Shown one piece after another: positions 32,772-40,997 of a stretch of DNA of 64,000 bases. The first letter of the stretch is position 1. Every line of letters begins with the position of its first letter. Origin of the DNA: CAMBRQ01 sp945870325. GTDB lineage: Bacteria; Bacillota; Clostridia; Lachnospirales; Lachnospiraceae. Position numbers and translations under genes: made by a program. Below the pieces are notes generated by a model that ran no database searches, was not told the origin of the DNA, and worked only from the letters and a program-made list of their open reading frames with translations. The stretch spans positions 1-64,000 of the forward strand of contig NZ_JBNPMC010000010.1 in assembly GCF_050313795.1 (NCBI RefSeq), written 5' to 3'.

Positions 32772-33059
32772 CTAAATAAGAATGGTGTAATATGGTGTCA
32801 TTTGCAGATCGTTAAAACTGTATTCCGGCAGCTTGTCCGGCTCTAACGGTTGCATAAGCCCCAACTCCTGCCAGCGTTTATGCCGGATTTCCGGCACTGC
32901 CCTAAATTCCTTTACGTCTTTGCCTTTATAGGCTTCGTACGTTAGCGTATGATCTGCGGATAATGTGGCTACGTACCCGGTAAAAACTTCTTTTCCGTCT
33001 TCAATAATGCGTAGCCTGTCTGAATTTTTTATAACTTTAAGAAAGTCCTCAACTGTCAT
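32772..33059 (-). CDS. phage protein of unknown function (95 aa)
   Basis: Start at ATG 33057-33059 (MTVEDFLKVIKNSDRLRIIE). The longer frame begins inside the previous gene. Small beta-rich part (VFTGYVATLSADHTLTYEAY) and a C-terminal conserved-looking end. Typical early-region small protein; no domain recognised. Confidence 0.68.
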   Translation of the reverse strand: MTVEDFLKVIKNSDRLRIIEDGKEVFTGYVATLSADHTLTYEAYKGKDVKEFRAVPEIRHKRWQELGLMQPLEPDKLPEYSFNDLQMTPYYTILI

Positions 33060-33078
33060 TAGCCGCCACTTCTTTCTC

Positions 33079-33408
33079 TTACTCTTTTGGCATTTCGTAT
33101 AATCTTGGTATAGCTGCTGCAAAAGGCGGCATAGGTGTACTGCCTTTTAAATATCCCATACTGCCTGCTGCGTAAAGGTATTCCCCGCACTTTTTCTGTA
33201 TCTCGTCCAGCACTTCTAAGCATCTTTCTTTTGTTGGGTACTCTGCCAGCTCTTCTAAGCAGCCGTCTGAAATGCAAATTATATGGCGTATTTCTCCCTC
33301 TTTCCCTCGCTTGCTAACTGTCCGTTCTCTGTACTCTATGGCATTAAATAAAATGCCGAAAACATACAGTTTTTCTCTGTTCTGGCTGCGGATATAAACG
33401 TTACTCAT
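33079..33408 (-). CDS. phage protein of unknown function (109 aa)
   Basis: MSNVYIRSQNREKLYVFGIL..., with CLEELAEYPTKERCLEVLDE and a short C-terminal tail ending MPKE. Proteins with this MSNVYIRSQ start and an ERCLEVLDEI helix are common in Clostridia prophages. Overlaps the next gene upstream by 8 nt. Confidence 0.72.
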   Translation of the reverse strand: MSNVYIRSQNREKLYVFGILFNAIEYRERTVSKRGKEGEIRHIICISDGCLEELAEYPTKERCLEVLDEIQKKCGEYLYAAGSMGYLKGSTPMPPFAAAIPRLYEMPKE

Positions 33409-33799
33409 TTTTCTTTACCTCACTTTCTTCGGTGTAGGCAGGTTCTCCATGCTGGCACTCGCCTACCAACCAACCGTTAAGCTCTATTTCTATCTGGTGT
33501 CCGTCTGTTCCGTCGTTTATTATGTTGATTTTTCCAAAATACCCATATACCGCGCCGTCCGGCGTATATATCGTTATGCTGCCCTCTGTTTTCGGCTCTG
33601 TCATTTCAATAGATAACGGCTTTTCCTGCTGCCCCGCTGCCGCTAATTCCTCGTCCGTCCGGGGCGGCTGCGCCTGCGTCCTGCACCAAATAAGCAGTAG
33701 TAAAGCTACAATGCTTACCGCTATAATTACCGCAATATGCACTAATGCTTTGATAAGCTTGTTTTCTCTGCGCCGCTGGTTTTTTGTCGTTCTTTTCAT
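33401..33799 (-). CDS. membrane-anchored phage protein
   Basis: 132 residues: a basic head (KRTTKNQRRRENKLIK), one membrane segment (VHIAVIIAVSIVALLLLIWC), a Pro/Glu-rich linker and a small beta domain (ITIYTPDGAVYGYFGKINII). The C-terminal domain would face outwards. Overlaps the upstream gene by 4 nt. Possibly a superinfection or surface factor; not established. Confidence 0.65.
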   Translation of the reverse strand: MKRTTKNQRRRENKLIKALVHIAVIIAVSIVALLLLIWCRTQAQPPRTDEELAAAGQQEKPLSIEMTEPKTEGSITIYTPDGAVYGYFGKINIINDGTDGHQIEIELNGWLVGECQHGEPAYTEESEVKKNE

Positions 33800-34146
33800 A
33801 CGCTTAATCTTTTCCTTTCCTCTTCCCAGTCAAAAGAACTACATGCAATACAGCGCTTGCATTTTTCTATTGGCTCGTCGTCTTTTTCATTTGAAAACCC
33901 CAAGCACTCCCCAGTCTTTTCTATTGGTGGGTGTCCGTATCTCTTTATTAAGCTACACTGTCTTTTTCTTTGTTCTATCCTGCATTTCTTGCAAACAATT
34001 CTTTTGCCCGTTGTGCATCCCTTTTTCCGCGCATAATAAGCAGCCCATGATCTACTCACTCCCTGCCCTGCGCTTCGCCAACCTATTACGTGCTCTCCGC
34101 AAACGTCGCAATATACATCTGTCTCTACTTCTCTATATATTGCCAT
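33796..34146 (-). CDS. zinc-ribbon phage protein
   Basis: 116 residues from ATG 34144-34146 with CGAGGA upstream. Two Cys pairs (YCDVCGEH and CKKC), then a second cluster (EKCKRCIACSSFDWEEE) at the C-terminus. Probably metal-binding and nucleic-acid-related. Overlaps the glycosylase end by 14 nt. Confidence 0.65.
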   Translation of the reverse strand: MAIYREVETDVYCDVCGEHVIGWRSAGQGVSRSWAAYYARKKGCTTGKRIVCKKCRIEQRKRQCSLIKRYGHPPIEKTGECLGFSNEKDDEPIEKCKRCIACSSFDWEEERKRLSV

Positions 34147-34981
34147 ATTCTTCCTCGCTTTCCGGCAAGCCAAACCGCCGCACGTATGCAAATAAGTATT
34201 GCTGCACAATTCCAGCACATTCGGGGTATCTGCTTTGTATATATCCGCCGCCTAAATACGCCTCTATCTTTTTAACCCATGTGTCTACCGGGTAACTTTC
34301 CAGCTTATGCAATCCGAAAAGGCATATACACTCTGCTACCTTTTCGCCCACTCCAAAAATATTAGTAAGTACCAGCTTTGCTGTATCGTGATCTGCTGCC
34401 CGTAGTCGCTCAATATCCACCGCTTTGCAGGCAGCTATTTTAGCTGCATTTATAATCTGCTTGTCCCTATACCCGAATCCCAGCCGCCGCAGTTCTTCTG
34501 GCTTCACTTGCGCCAGCTGCTCCGCTGTTGGAAATGTTCTGTACTCTGTGCCGTTTTCTGCCGTTCGCAGACTGCCGTACTCATTGCAAAGGCGCTCTAT
34601 TAGCAGTGTTACTCTGTCTATGTTAAGGTTTTGGGCTGTAAGGAATGTTATAAGCATTTCCCATGTCTGCTGCCGCAGTATTCTTATACCGCTGCCTGCT
34701 TTAGAAGCTGCTTTTATTAGTCCCTTATCGTTTTCGGCTGTGCTTAAGAACCCGGCATAGTTTGTGCCCATGTCGAAGTAGTCATGCCAATAATTTGTAA
34801 ACTCCTGCTCGCTACAATAAAAATTAAAGGTATACTCTCCTATTTGTTCCACTTCCAAATAAAGCCCGTTTGCAACTATGCTGTATTTATTCCCGGCTTT
34901 GTCCAACTTCTGCCACCTAAAACACTGCCCGCTTTCTGCGATCTGCTTTAAATCCAAATTATTTTTGCCTACTGTAATCAT
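34133..34981 (-). CDS. 8-oxoguanine DNA glycosylase (OGG-type, HhH-GPD)
   Basis: 282 residues, close to the size of bacterial OGG proteins. N-terminal OGG_N domain (SGQCFRWQKL). Core LITFLTAQNLNIDRVTLLIE. HhH-GPD motif NIFGVGEKVAECICLFGLHK with catalytic Lys214, followed by SYPVDTWVKK with Asp233. It removes 8-oxoguanine by base excision and nicks the strand. Phage copies are seen in Clostridia; a likely benefit is protecting the lysogen or phage DNA from oxidative damage. Confidence 0.92.
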   Translation of the reverse strand: MITVGKNNLDLKQIAESGQCFRWQKLDKAGNKYSIVANGLYLEVEQIGEYTFNFYCSEQEFTNYWHDYFDMGTNYAGFLSTAENDKGLIKAASKAGSGIRILRQQTWEMLITFLTAQNLNIDRVTLLIERLCNEYGSLRTAENGTEYRTFPTAEQLAQVKPEELRRLGFGYRDKQIINAAKIAACKAVDIERLRAADHDTAKLVLTNIFGVGEKVAECICLFGLHKLESYPVDTWVKKIEAYLGGGYIQSRYPECAGIVQQYLFAYVRRFGLPESEEEYGNI

Positions 34982-34985
34982 TTCC

Positions 34986-35282
34986 TTAATCCTCTCTTTG
35001 GTTTTCCCAATAGTATTTATTTACTATTAGCATTTCTTTACTGAAAATCAGTATTAAACCCATGGGCACTGTTAATAGCGCTATTGTCGCGTCCCCGTCC
35101 AGCAAGGGTATTACCAACGCGGTAAAAATCAGCATTGCTACGCCATGCAGCTTTTGCTTTATGTAATACTGGCGGCGGGCTTTCTTTTCCTGCTGCTTCC
35201 TGCGTTTTTTTCTTACACTTTCCATAGCATCTGCATAGCCCTGCTGGTATGCGTCTTCTAAATTGGTGCAAATTACTCTCAT
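34986..35282 (-). CDS. membrane protein of the early region (98 aa)
   Basis: Start at ATG 35280-35282 (MRVICTNLEDAYQQGYADAM), with GAGAGG upstream. A basic helix (RKKRRKQQEKKARRQYYIKQ) is followed by two membrane segments (GVAMLIFTALVIPLL and ATIALLTVPMGLILIF). Resembles small phage proteins whose N-terminus has the ..AYQQGYADAM.. pattern. Function unknown. Confidence 0.65.
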   Translation of the reverse strand: MRVICTNLEDAYQQGYADAMESVRKKRRKQQEKKARRQYYIKQKLHGVAMLIFTALVIPLLDGDATIALLTVPMGLILIFSKEMLIVNKYYWENQRED

Positions 35283-35507
35283 TGTGTGCCTCTCTTCCTT
35301 TGGTGGTGCTCTTATCCTCATGGCAGCCCCACTCCTGCTCTGGCGTATTTTTACCGCGTCGGCTCTTTTCACATTAAAAAGCGCTGAAAACCTGTTGACC
35401 GTCCACATACTCTCTGGCTGGTATGATCGCCGCTATTTTCTCGCGGTATACAGTAGTCAGCTATTAGCCTGCTGCCCCTGCTGCAAGTCGCCATTCTTGC
35501 TACCAAA

Positions 35508-35580
35508 TACGCCTTGCGGGAATCGAACCCGCCACGCCCAGCTTATAAGGCTGGCGCTCTAACCAGTGAGCTAAAGGCGC
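35508..35580 (-). tRNA. tRNA-Ile (anticodon UAU)
   Basis: 73 nt, full cloverleaf: acceptor GCGCCTT/AAGGCGT (one G-U pair), D-arm GCTC/GAGC, anticodon stem CCAGC/GCTGG with loop CTTATAA, T-arm GCGGG-TTCGATT-CCCGC. Loop positions 34-36 read TAT, so it decodes AUA. No CCA is encoded. AUA is frequent in the phage genes, for example several in the first 30 codons of the large terminase. It is phage-borne rather than an obvious integration site, because phage-type genes lie on both sides. Confidence 0.92.
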
Positions 35581-35599
35581 TTACTGGCGGCGTTGCCGC

Positions 35600-35671
35600 C
35601 TATGTATATTCTTCGTATATATTGCCCCACTCGTCCATACGTAATTGTCCGTCGCAATTATCGTCCTGCAT
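35600..35671 (-). CDS. possible 23-residue phage peptide
   Basis: ATG directly after the stop of the PAPS-reductase-like gene; the sequence is MQDDNCDGQLRMDEWGNIYE plus three residues, very acidic. No ribosome binding site beyond GTGATGG. A GC hairpin (GGCGGC/GCCGCC, 35587-35601) follows before the tRNA. Weakly supported. Confidence 0.3.
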   Translation of the reverse strand: MQDDNCDGQLRMDEWGNIYEEYT

Positions 35672-35674
35672 CCA

Positions 35675-36523
35675 TCACTTAAATACTTTTTGTGCTGTCG
35701 CCCACTTATCAAAAATTTGTAATCCTTTGCGCTTTCTTTCTTTTAGCATTTTGTCAAAAGCTCTTATATATGCCTCTTTGTATTTTGGGTAACGTTCAAA
35801 CTCTGCCCACCTTTTATCCCCTGCTATTGGGCATCCAATGCAACCTATCCTACATTGTCCACAGCTATAAAGCGGGTTAAGCTCTATGTTTTCTTTCCGT
35901 ATATACCACCAAAGGTAATCATCTTCCCAGTCTATCAATGGGTTAATTAAGGTTTTTGTTGTTCTATAGCAATTTTCTACAAGCTGCCTTGTTTCTGCGT
36001 TGTCTAAATTTAAAACTATAACTCCACCTTGTTTATTCACTGATAGGTCTTTATTGCTTTTTGCCTCTTCTTTTATTTTTTGTTTTGGTTTTGGAAAAGT
36101 AACTATGCTTTGATTATCTTTTCTATTTTTGCTTTCCGATTTCCGCACGCCTGTTACCAACTTTTCTCCATGTCCGCTATATTCTTTTAAATCAGCGCAG
36201 CAATACCTCATAAGCCTCGTTGGTGGTGTGCAATGGTCTACAATCAACTGCCATATGCTACGCTGCGGATATAGTATGTTGTATTTTATTCCTGCCGCTT
36301 CGTATTTTCTTTTTTCGTCTCTTACAAAATATACAGTTTCCGGCGCGTCTACTGTGGTGTGATTATGCTGTATTGAAAAATTAAAATTGTATTTCTCTCG
36401 CGTCTTCATTGCAATATGCTTTAATACACTACTGTCTTTTCCGCCGCTGTCTGAAATTACACAACCACTATTACCGCAAAGCATATTAAGTAACTCTATT
36501 GCATTGTTTTCTTTGTTTTCCAT
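35675..36523 (-). CDS. PAPS reductase/ATP-PPase-like phage protein
   Basis: 282 residues from ATG 36521-36523, preceded by GAGGATAACC; a longer frame overlaps the HTH gene. The N-terminal P-loop SGGKDSSVLKH (PP-motif) and the C-terminal Cys cluster (CGQCRIGCIGCPIAG) define the phosphoadenosine-phosphosulfate-reductase-like family. Such proteins are frequent in phages, and relatives include DndC. The natural substrate is not known; sulfur or nucleotide modification of DNA or tRNA is possible. Confidence 0.88.
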   Translation of the reverse strand: MENKENNAIELLNMLCGNSGCVISDSGGKDSSVLKHIAMKTREKYNFNFSIQHNHTTVDAPETVYFVRDEKRKYEAAGIKYNILYPQRSIWQLIVDHCTPPTRLMRYCCADLKEYSGHGEKLVTGVRKSESKNRKDNQSIVTFPKPKQKIKEEAKSNKDLSVNKQGGVIVLNLDNAETRQLVENCYRTTKTLINPLIDWEDDYLWWYIRKENIELNPLYSCGQCRIGCIGCPIAGDKRWAEFERYPKYKEAYIRAFDKMLKERKRKGLQIFDKWATAQKVFK

Positions 36524-36536
36524 GGTTATCCTCGTG

Positions 36537-36737
36537 TTAAATCGCTCTCTGCGCCAGCTCTGCACTATATTGCTGCCTGTTTCCACCGCCAGCGCCGCCT
36601 CTTTGCAGTTCGTGGTAAATCGTTGCTCTGTGTACATCCATGGCTGCTGCTATTTCTTCTGCTTTCTTCCCAGCTCGGCACATAGCCTCTATAGTCTTTC
36701 TGTCCTCATAGCTTAACCGTTTGTACTTTCGTGCCAT
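36537..36737 (-). CDS. stand-alone HTH protein, IS30-transposase-like
   Basis: 66 residues, AAAGGAG before the ATG. HTH: RLSYEDRKTIEAMCRAGKKA then EIAAAMDVHRATIYHEL. This is close to the N-terminal HTH of the IS30-type transposase at 222-1277, but there is no catalytic part. Likely a small regulator or a domesticated transposase fragment. First gene at the right end of the prophage. Confidence 0.82.
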   Translation of the reverse strand: MARKYKRLSYEDRKTIEAMCRAGKKAEEIAAAMDVHRATIYHELQRGGAGGGNRQQYSAELAQRAI

Positions 36738-36775
36738 GTTCCCGCTCTCCTTTCTGATTTTTGGATAAAAAAATA

Positions 36776-36806
36776 GTGCGATAGAGCTTTTTACACTCTA
36801 CCGCAC
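36776..36806 (-). terminator. rho-independent terminator A at the prophage right end
   Basis: GTGCGGTAGAG / CTCTATCGCAC (minus strand), 11-bp arms with one non-pair and a 9-nt loop, then TATTTTTTT. Stops leftward transcription entering the phage. Similar in sequence to terminator B. Confidence 0.75.
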
Positions 36807-36838
36807 CTTGCTTTTACTATTATTTCTGGTAAAAAAAT

Positions 36839-36874
36839 AAATGCGGCAGAGGCTTATTACCTCTTGTCGCATTT
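36839..36874 (-). terminator. rho-independent terminator B at the prophage right end
   Basis: AAATGCG..GAGG / CCTC..CGCATTT around a 7-nt loop, followed on the minus strand by ATTTTTTT. In the circular phage genome it would end transcripts coming from the left-end genes. The attachment site probably lies between here and terminator C. Confidence 0.72.
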
Positions 36875-36942
36875 AATTTTAAAACTTATCTATCCATTTT
36901 ATTTTTTCAAGCAGTTCAACTTGTCCTTAAGTTTCTCCGCCT

Positions 36943-36974
36943 AAAAATCCACCACGTTTCCGCGGTGGATTTTT
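36943..36974 (-). terminator. terminator of the chromosomal cvpA gene
   Basis: AAAAATCCACC (36943-36953) / GGTGGATTTTT (36964-36974), 11-bp perfect arms with two more pairs inside, ending in T-runs in both directions. It lies about 45 nt after the cvpA stop and marks chromosomal sequence. Confidence 0.85.
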
Positions 36975-37019
36975 ATAATATCATCTTTTATTTTATGTGT
37001 CAAGGGATTTCCTCACATT

Positions 37020-37934
37020 TTATCGAAAAATTGTCGCCAGTTTCATAATAGGATTATATTCGTATAATGTACTTAGAATTTTGTCCGACTGTATCATCTG
37101 GAACATCTCTTTTCCAATAGAGGTTGTATATAATAATGTGATAATAATATACAGCGTCCAGACAATAATCAGCGCCCCTGCCATTCCCATAATTCCCCCG
37201 GCAAGACGGTTGAGGAATCCTACTCCCGGCAGTGCCGATACAATATCCAATGCAAATACAATTGCTCTTATGATAATAGTAATGAGCACGAATGTGCATA
37301 GGAATGCCACAATATTCACAATCAGTTTCGCCAGGTAATGTCCCACATATTGCGCGAATGTCTCCACTCCCAACTGTTGGTAGACTTCACTGTTATTATT
37401 AACAGACAGAAGATTCTTGAATACTTCCGGCAGATCAGCATTCTGGATCGCTGCTATCTGCAGATCTCTTGGAATATCCGCTCCCTCTATCACATCTTCT
37501 ATGCTCTGCTGCTGGCTGGCACCTACGCCATCCAACACACTTCCGGATATTCCATACTGCGCCAGATCGTCCTTACTGATATTGCCATTTACTATATCAT
37601 CTATTGTAATTCCATACTGCGCTAATAATTCTTCGCTGACACCTGCCGCGTTCAGAGCCTTTCTCACGCCTTCTGCGGACATCCCGCCTTCGTTTCCAGT
37701 GACCTGACCCACGGCTGCATTCGCCATCGTGCTGACCACCTGACTCTTAATCATGTCATCCAGCGGCGTGAATTTCGCGATTGCATCAGCTACATATGGC
37801 GTCAGAAAGAACACCAGCACAAGTGTAACCAGTGTTGTTGCCAAAGACACCGTTATCTTAATTGCTCCCCTAATAATTCCTACCACAATACATATCAGAA
37901 AGATCACGCCAACCGTTATTAATAACCAATTCAT
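37020..37934 (-). CDS. CvpA-family membrane protein
   Basis: 304 residues. Membrane segments at the N-terminus (LLITVGVIFLICIVVGIIRG, VSLATTLVTLVLVFFLTP) and C-terminus (IVNIVAFLCTFVLITIIIRA, LAGGIMGMAGALIIVWTLYI) frame a large soluble insert (about 75-190), longer than in E. coli CvpA (162 aa). The ends fit the CvpA/colicin V production family. Followed by the terminator at 36943. First clear host gene at the prophage border. Confidence 0.88.
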   Translation of the reverse strand: MNWLLITVGVIFLICIVVGIIRGAIKITVSLATTLVTLVLVFFLTPYVADAIAKFTPLDDMIKSQVVSTMANAAVGQVTGNEGGMSAEGVRKALNAAGVSEELLAQYGITIDDIVNGNISKDDLAQYGISGSVLDGVGASQQQSIEDVIEGADIPRDLQIAAIQNADLPEVFKNLLSVNNNSEVYQQLGVETFAQYVGHYLAKLIVNIVAFLCTFVLITIIIRAIVFALDIVSALPGVGFLNRLAGGIMGMAGALIIVWTLYIIITLLYTTSIGKEMFQMIQSDKILSTLYEYNPIMKLATIFR

Positions 37935-37943
37935 ATGTTCTCC

Positions 37944-39197
37944 TTATTTTACAAGCCGGACTTTCTCCATTCCGTTTGCACTCATCACAATGTATTTATT
38001 CACTCCTGCTATCGGGAATATCTCTAATATATTGTTGTTCATCTCCCCGTCAAATTTCTGTATGCCGCTTCGCATGAAGATACTGCACTTCTTGCCATCA
38101 TACATGATCACTTGCTGACCACAGATCTTTACATTATCGTAGTCGCCTGTAAAATCTTCAGACATAGCCACCTTGCCGCTGGCACTATAAAGTCGCAATT
38201 CATATCCTTCTTTTCCTTCATTTTGCAAAACCATGCCAATATACCGATCACTATGGAACAGACTCTTAATCTGTTTTTCAATCGTGATCGTTGTTACTTC
38301 CTCCGGCTTCTTGTCCCCCCGGTATATGACGAGACAGTCATCACCGACCGCCGCGGAAGTAGACTTATTAAGGAAGAAACCTGATGCCATAATGGTATTT
38401 TCACAGTCCTTGCCGACAACCTGATGATCTGTCTCTTCTTCTCCTGCCTCACCGAAATTATAATAAGCGATTCTGGAAGTAATCTTGCCTTCCTGTGTAT
38501 AGAGGTAAAGCACCTGCATCATCTCGCCATCCTCAGACAAAGCCACATCCAGCGGATAGCCCGTCCCAGTCAGGGAGGTCTTGTGCTCGACAAGGATATT
38601 GCCCGCAGTATCATAACACATAATCTTCGCAGAGGAATCATTTTTCAGAATCGCACTTACAATTCCCTGTTCCGACACACTGATCTTCTCTATCGGCATC
38701 GTGGTGTGAATCTCACCTTTTATCCCATCCTCCTGAAACACCAGGATGTCATTGCCACCTTTATCTGCGACTGCCGCGCATGTTTCTCTCACATCCACAA
38801 AAGGATTCTTAATCTGGTAAGAGTGGTTCCACCTCTCCTCTCCCTTCTGATCTAGATAGGAAATGCCATCACGACTGTATTTTAACACGCCTTTCGCGAA
38901 TTGAGCGTAGTTATTATTCGCTGCGCCTTCGCTGGCATACACCTCTGTCGTCCTCGCCTGGCTATAGGTCTGGAGATTAACCAGAAGATATACACCAATT
39001 GCAGCCGCAAGCACCACTGCCGTGATAATCACAATTCTGCGCCTTCGCTCAGCCTTATGCTTCTTGATCTGCTCCTCCAGGTCATTCGCTGTACCATCTT
39101 CACTATTCAATTCTTTGATAATATCTTCTACGATCTTGTCCGTTAAGTCTTTCTGGTCTCTGACAACATGAAGGTTTTTATTCTTTCGCTGTATCAT
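37944..39197 (-). CDS. DUF5711-family membrane-anchored protein
   Basis: 417 residues. Basic cytoplasmic part (1-52), one membrane helix (IVIITAVVLAAAIGVYLLVN), then an extracytoplasmic part of beta repeats (GVLKYSRDGISYLDQKGEER.. ILVFQEDG.. VALSEDGEMMQVLYLY) suggesting a beta-propeller. Usually next to cvpA and the LysM gene in Lachnospiraceae. Function unknown. Confidence 0.82.
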   Translation of the reverse strand: MIQRKNKNLHVVRDQKDLTDKIVEDIIKELNSEDGTANDLEEQIKKHKAERRRRIVIITAVVLAAAIGVYLLVNLQTYSQARTTEVYASEGAANNNYAQFAKGVLKYSRDGISYLDQKGEERWNHSYQIKNPFVDVRETCAAVADKGGNDILVFQEDGIKGEIHTTMPIEKISVSEQGIVSAILKNDSSAKIMCYDTAGNILVEHKTSLTGTGYPLDVALSEDGEMMQVLYLYTQEGKITSRIAYYNFGEAGEEETDHQVVGKDCENTIMASGFFLNKSTSAAVGDDCLVIYRGDKKPEEVTTITIEKQIKSLFHSDRYIGMVLQNEGKEGYELRLYSASGKVAMSEDFTGDYDNVKICGQQVIMYDGKKCSIFMRSGIQKFDGEMNNNILEIFPIAGVNKYIVMSANGMEKVRLVK

Positions 39198-39248
39198 CCG
39201 TCTCCCCTTTGTTGTTTTTCATTTGTGCTGATTATACCACAATTTCCC

Positions 39249-40316
39249 CTAAGGTAATAGTAATTTTTGTCCTATGTAGATGAGATTGCCGTCTGTAAGA
39301 CCATTCATCTTGCAAATGGCATCTACATGAGATGTATCTCCATATAGTTTCACGCTGATGCTATCCAATGTATCACCTTTCTGTACCATATAGAAATCAT
39401 CCTCGCTTAATTGCTCCTGAATGGTGGATGTCTCCGGGACTGCTCCTCCGCTGCCGGCATCTGCTGTATCCACATTTTCAACGGTTCCGTTCGCCTCTAT
39501 GGCATCTCCTTCTTCACTGACTGTTCCGGTCTGACTCTCCGTCCGGTTCACCGACTGGGACAACGATTCCAGAGAATTCTGGACAGCCTCCATCTTATCG
39601 AAATTATTAACGGTTGAGATACCGATTGCAAGCACCACTACAACCAGCAGCACGCTTGTCAGATACACAAGCCTCGAATTCTGCCGCTGCTCCTTGTCTT
39701 CCATCTTCTCTCTTACGACACTACGAAAATCCTTTGCAGCTCGATCCTCAACCATTTCGCTGGGAGTCACGCCATTCTTCTTGCGTGTGGAGATCATATA
39801 ATTCTGCATGGCAGGGTTCTTCTCATAATAGATGTAATGCCCACCCATCTGCATGAGTTCTCCGTATTTATAGGCATAGTAGATCTCTTCATTCTCCTGG
39901 GCATCCTTCCAGACGAACAGTGTATGCTCTTTTGGAAATGACCTGCTATGGATCTTTGTAATCTCCCGATTCTGTCCCATAGGATGTCCGCTTTCAATCA
40001 GACACCATCCAATCACATCTCCGGATGGGAAATATTTCTTTCTCTCTTCTTCTGCTTCTTTTAATATCTCTTCTTTTACTACAACCTCCGAGCCGCCAGC
40101 CTGAACATCCTTCAGTTGTATCGCGCCGGAGACATATACCACAGCCTGTCCTTCCTGCGTCAATAATTCACCGATCAGCACAACGCCTGCAGGCTCTTCT
40201 TTCGCCTGCTGTTTTAACTGGTTCAGATAGATATCCACATAATCTTCTACGTATATCTTAGGCTCATCGCTTACGTTTCCTATCTGTCTTACATTTTTGG
40301 GAAATTGTCTTTCCAT
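39249..40316 (-). CDS. membrane protein with C-terminal LysM domain
   Basis: 355 residues. A soluble N-terminal half (about 1-210) with a JAB/MPN-like look (GVVLIGELLTQEGQAVVYVS.. DVIGWCLIESGHPMGQN..) is followed by a membrane helix (RLVYLTSVLLVVVVLAIGIS), an acidic linker and a C-terminal LysM (YMVQKGDTLDSISVKLYGDT..GLTDGNLIYIGQKLLLP). The LysM would bind peptidoglycan outside. Role unknown. Confidence 0.85.
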   Translation of the reverse strand: MERQFPKNVRQIGNVSDEPKIYVEDYVDIYLNQLKQQAKEEPAGVVLIGELLTQEGQAVVYVSGAIQLKDVQAGGSEVVVKEEILKEAEEERKKYFPSGDVIGWCLIESGHPMGQNREITKIHSRSFPKEHTLFVWKDAQENEEIYYAYKYGELMQMGGHYIYYEKNPAMQNYMISTRKKNGVTPSEMVEDRAAKDFRSVVREKMEDKEQRQNSRLVYLTSVLLVVVVLAIGISTVNNFDKMEAVQNSLESLSQSVNRTESQTGTVSEEGDAIEANGTVENVDTADAGSGGAVPETSTIQEQLSEDDFYMVQKGDTLDSISVKLYGDTSHVDAICKMNGLTDGNLIYIGQKLLLP

Positions 40317-40416
40317 ATACTCTCACCTCATCTTGTTATATTTTTGCTAATGATAGCATATGGAATCTGCGTATTTTATCAATCGGTGGGACTTGTCCCA
40401 GGAAATTTCCGGCATG

Positions 40417-40893
40417 TTACGGTCGTTTTCGACGGCTTGTCTCACACACTCCACAATACTTGTCTGTAAGCGTCGTAATCCAGCCTTCTTTGGTTCTCGG
40501 AAGTCGGTAAAACGTAACCGGCCACATATGATTCAAGATGATATCTTTTTCTATTTTATTAAGCGCAAAGAACTTCTTCGCATTCTGATAAGCCTCCACA
40601 GGATGCGTCAGACCATGGAAATGCTTACCCGTCCGCGCCGCATGGGTATGCCAGTCATATAGGAAAAGGTCATGAAGCATCCCGGCTCTTGCCGCCGAAC
40701 GGGCATCCAGATGCAGAAATCGGCATAGCCTGTAGTTGTTATAAGCAACATTCATACAGTGCTGGTAACAGTTGGTGGTTCCATGATGTGGATAGAGTTT
40801 CATGCGCAGCACGACAGGGTGCGCGGCAATATCTTTGATTGCCTCATAGAACCTCTCTTTTTCACGATGTTTTCTTCTAAGCCTTTGTTTCAT
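40417..40893 (-). CDS. HD-domain phosphohydrolase
   Basis: 158 residues from ATG 40891-40893 (GAAGGTAGG upstream). Metal-binding His/Asp: NCYQHCMNVAYNNYR, ARAGMLHDLFLYDWH, HFHGLTHP and IILNHMWPVTF, the HDIG/HD pattern. Substrate not known. Confidence 0.88.
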   Translation of the reverse strand: MKQRLRRKHREKERFYEAIKDIAAHPVVLRMKLYPHHGTTNCYQHCMNVAYNNYRLCRFLHLDARSAARAGMLHDLFLYDWHTHAARTGKHFHGLTHPVEAYQNAKKFFALNKIEKDIILNHMWPVTFYRLPRTKEGWITTLTDKYCGVCETSRRKRP

Positions 40894-40939
40894 TGTCCTA
40901 CCTTCTTCCCACATTCACATTATCCACGAAGTTCAAAAA

Positions 40940-40975
40940 GGCGTTCTGCGAATGATCCCTCATCCGCAAAACGCC
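40940..40975 (-). terminator. terminator of the transaldolase-transketolase operon
   Basis: GGCGTT.TGCG / CGCA.AACGCC arms around a 14-nt loop, followed on the minus strand by TTTTTG, 22 nt after the transketolase stop. Confidence 0.82.
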
Positions 40976-40997
40976 GCTCTCATATCAAAACATTTTC

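Noticed and set aside
35416..35500. 41-codon minus-strand ORF next to the tRNA
   Set aside because: No ribosome binding site, Ser/Arg-rich low-quality sequence and overlap with the following gene's upstream frame.
35508..35580. tRNA-Ile as the integration site
   Set aside because: Phage-type genes lie on both sides and no second copy of the tRNA 3' end is seen near the right border.
193..36877. 13-bp inverted match ATTAAATGCGACA at 193-205 and 36865-36877, possible phage ends
   Set aside because: The match does not extend, the right copy is part of a terminator stem, and 13-bp matches are expected by chance in a window of this size.
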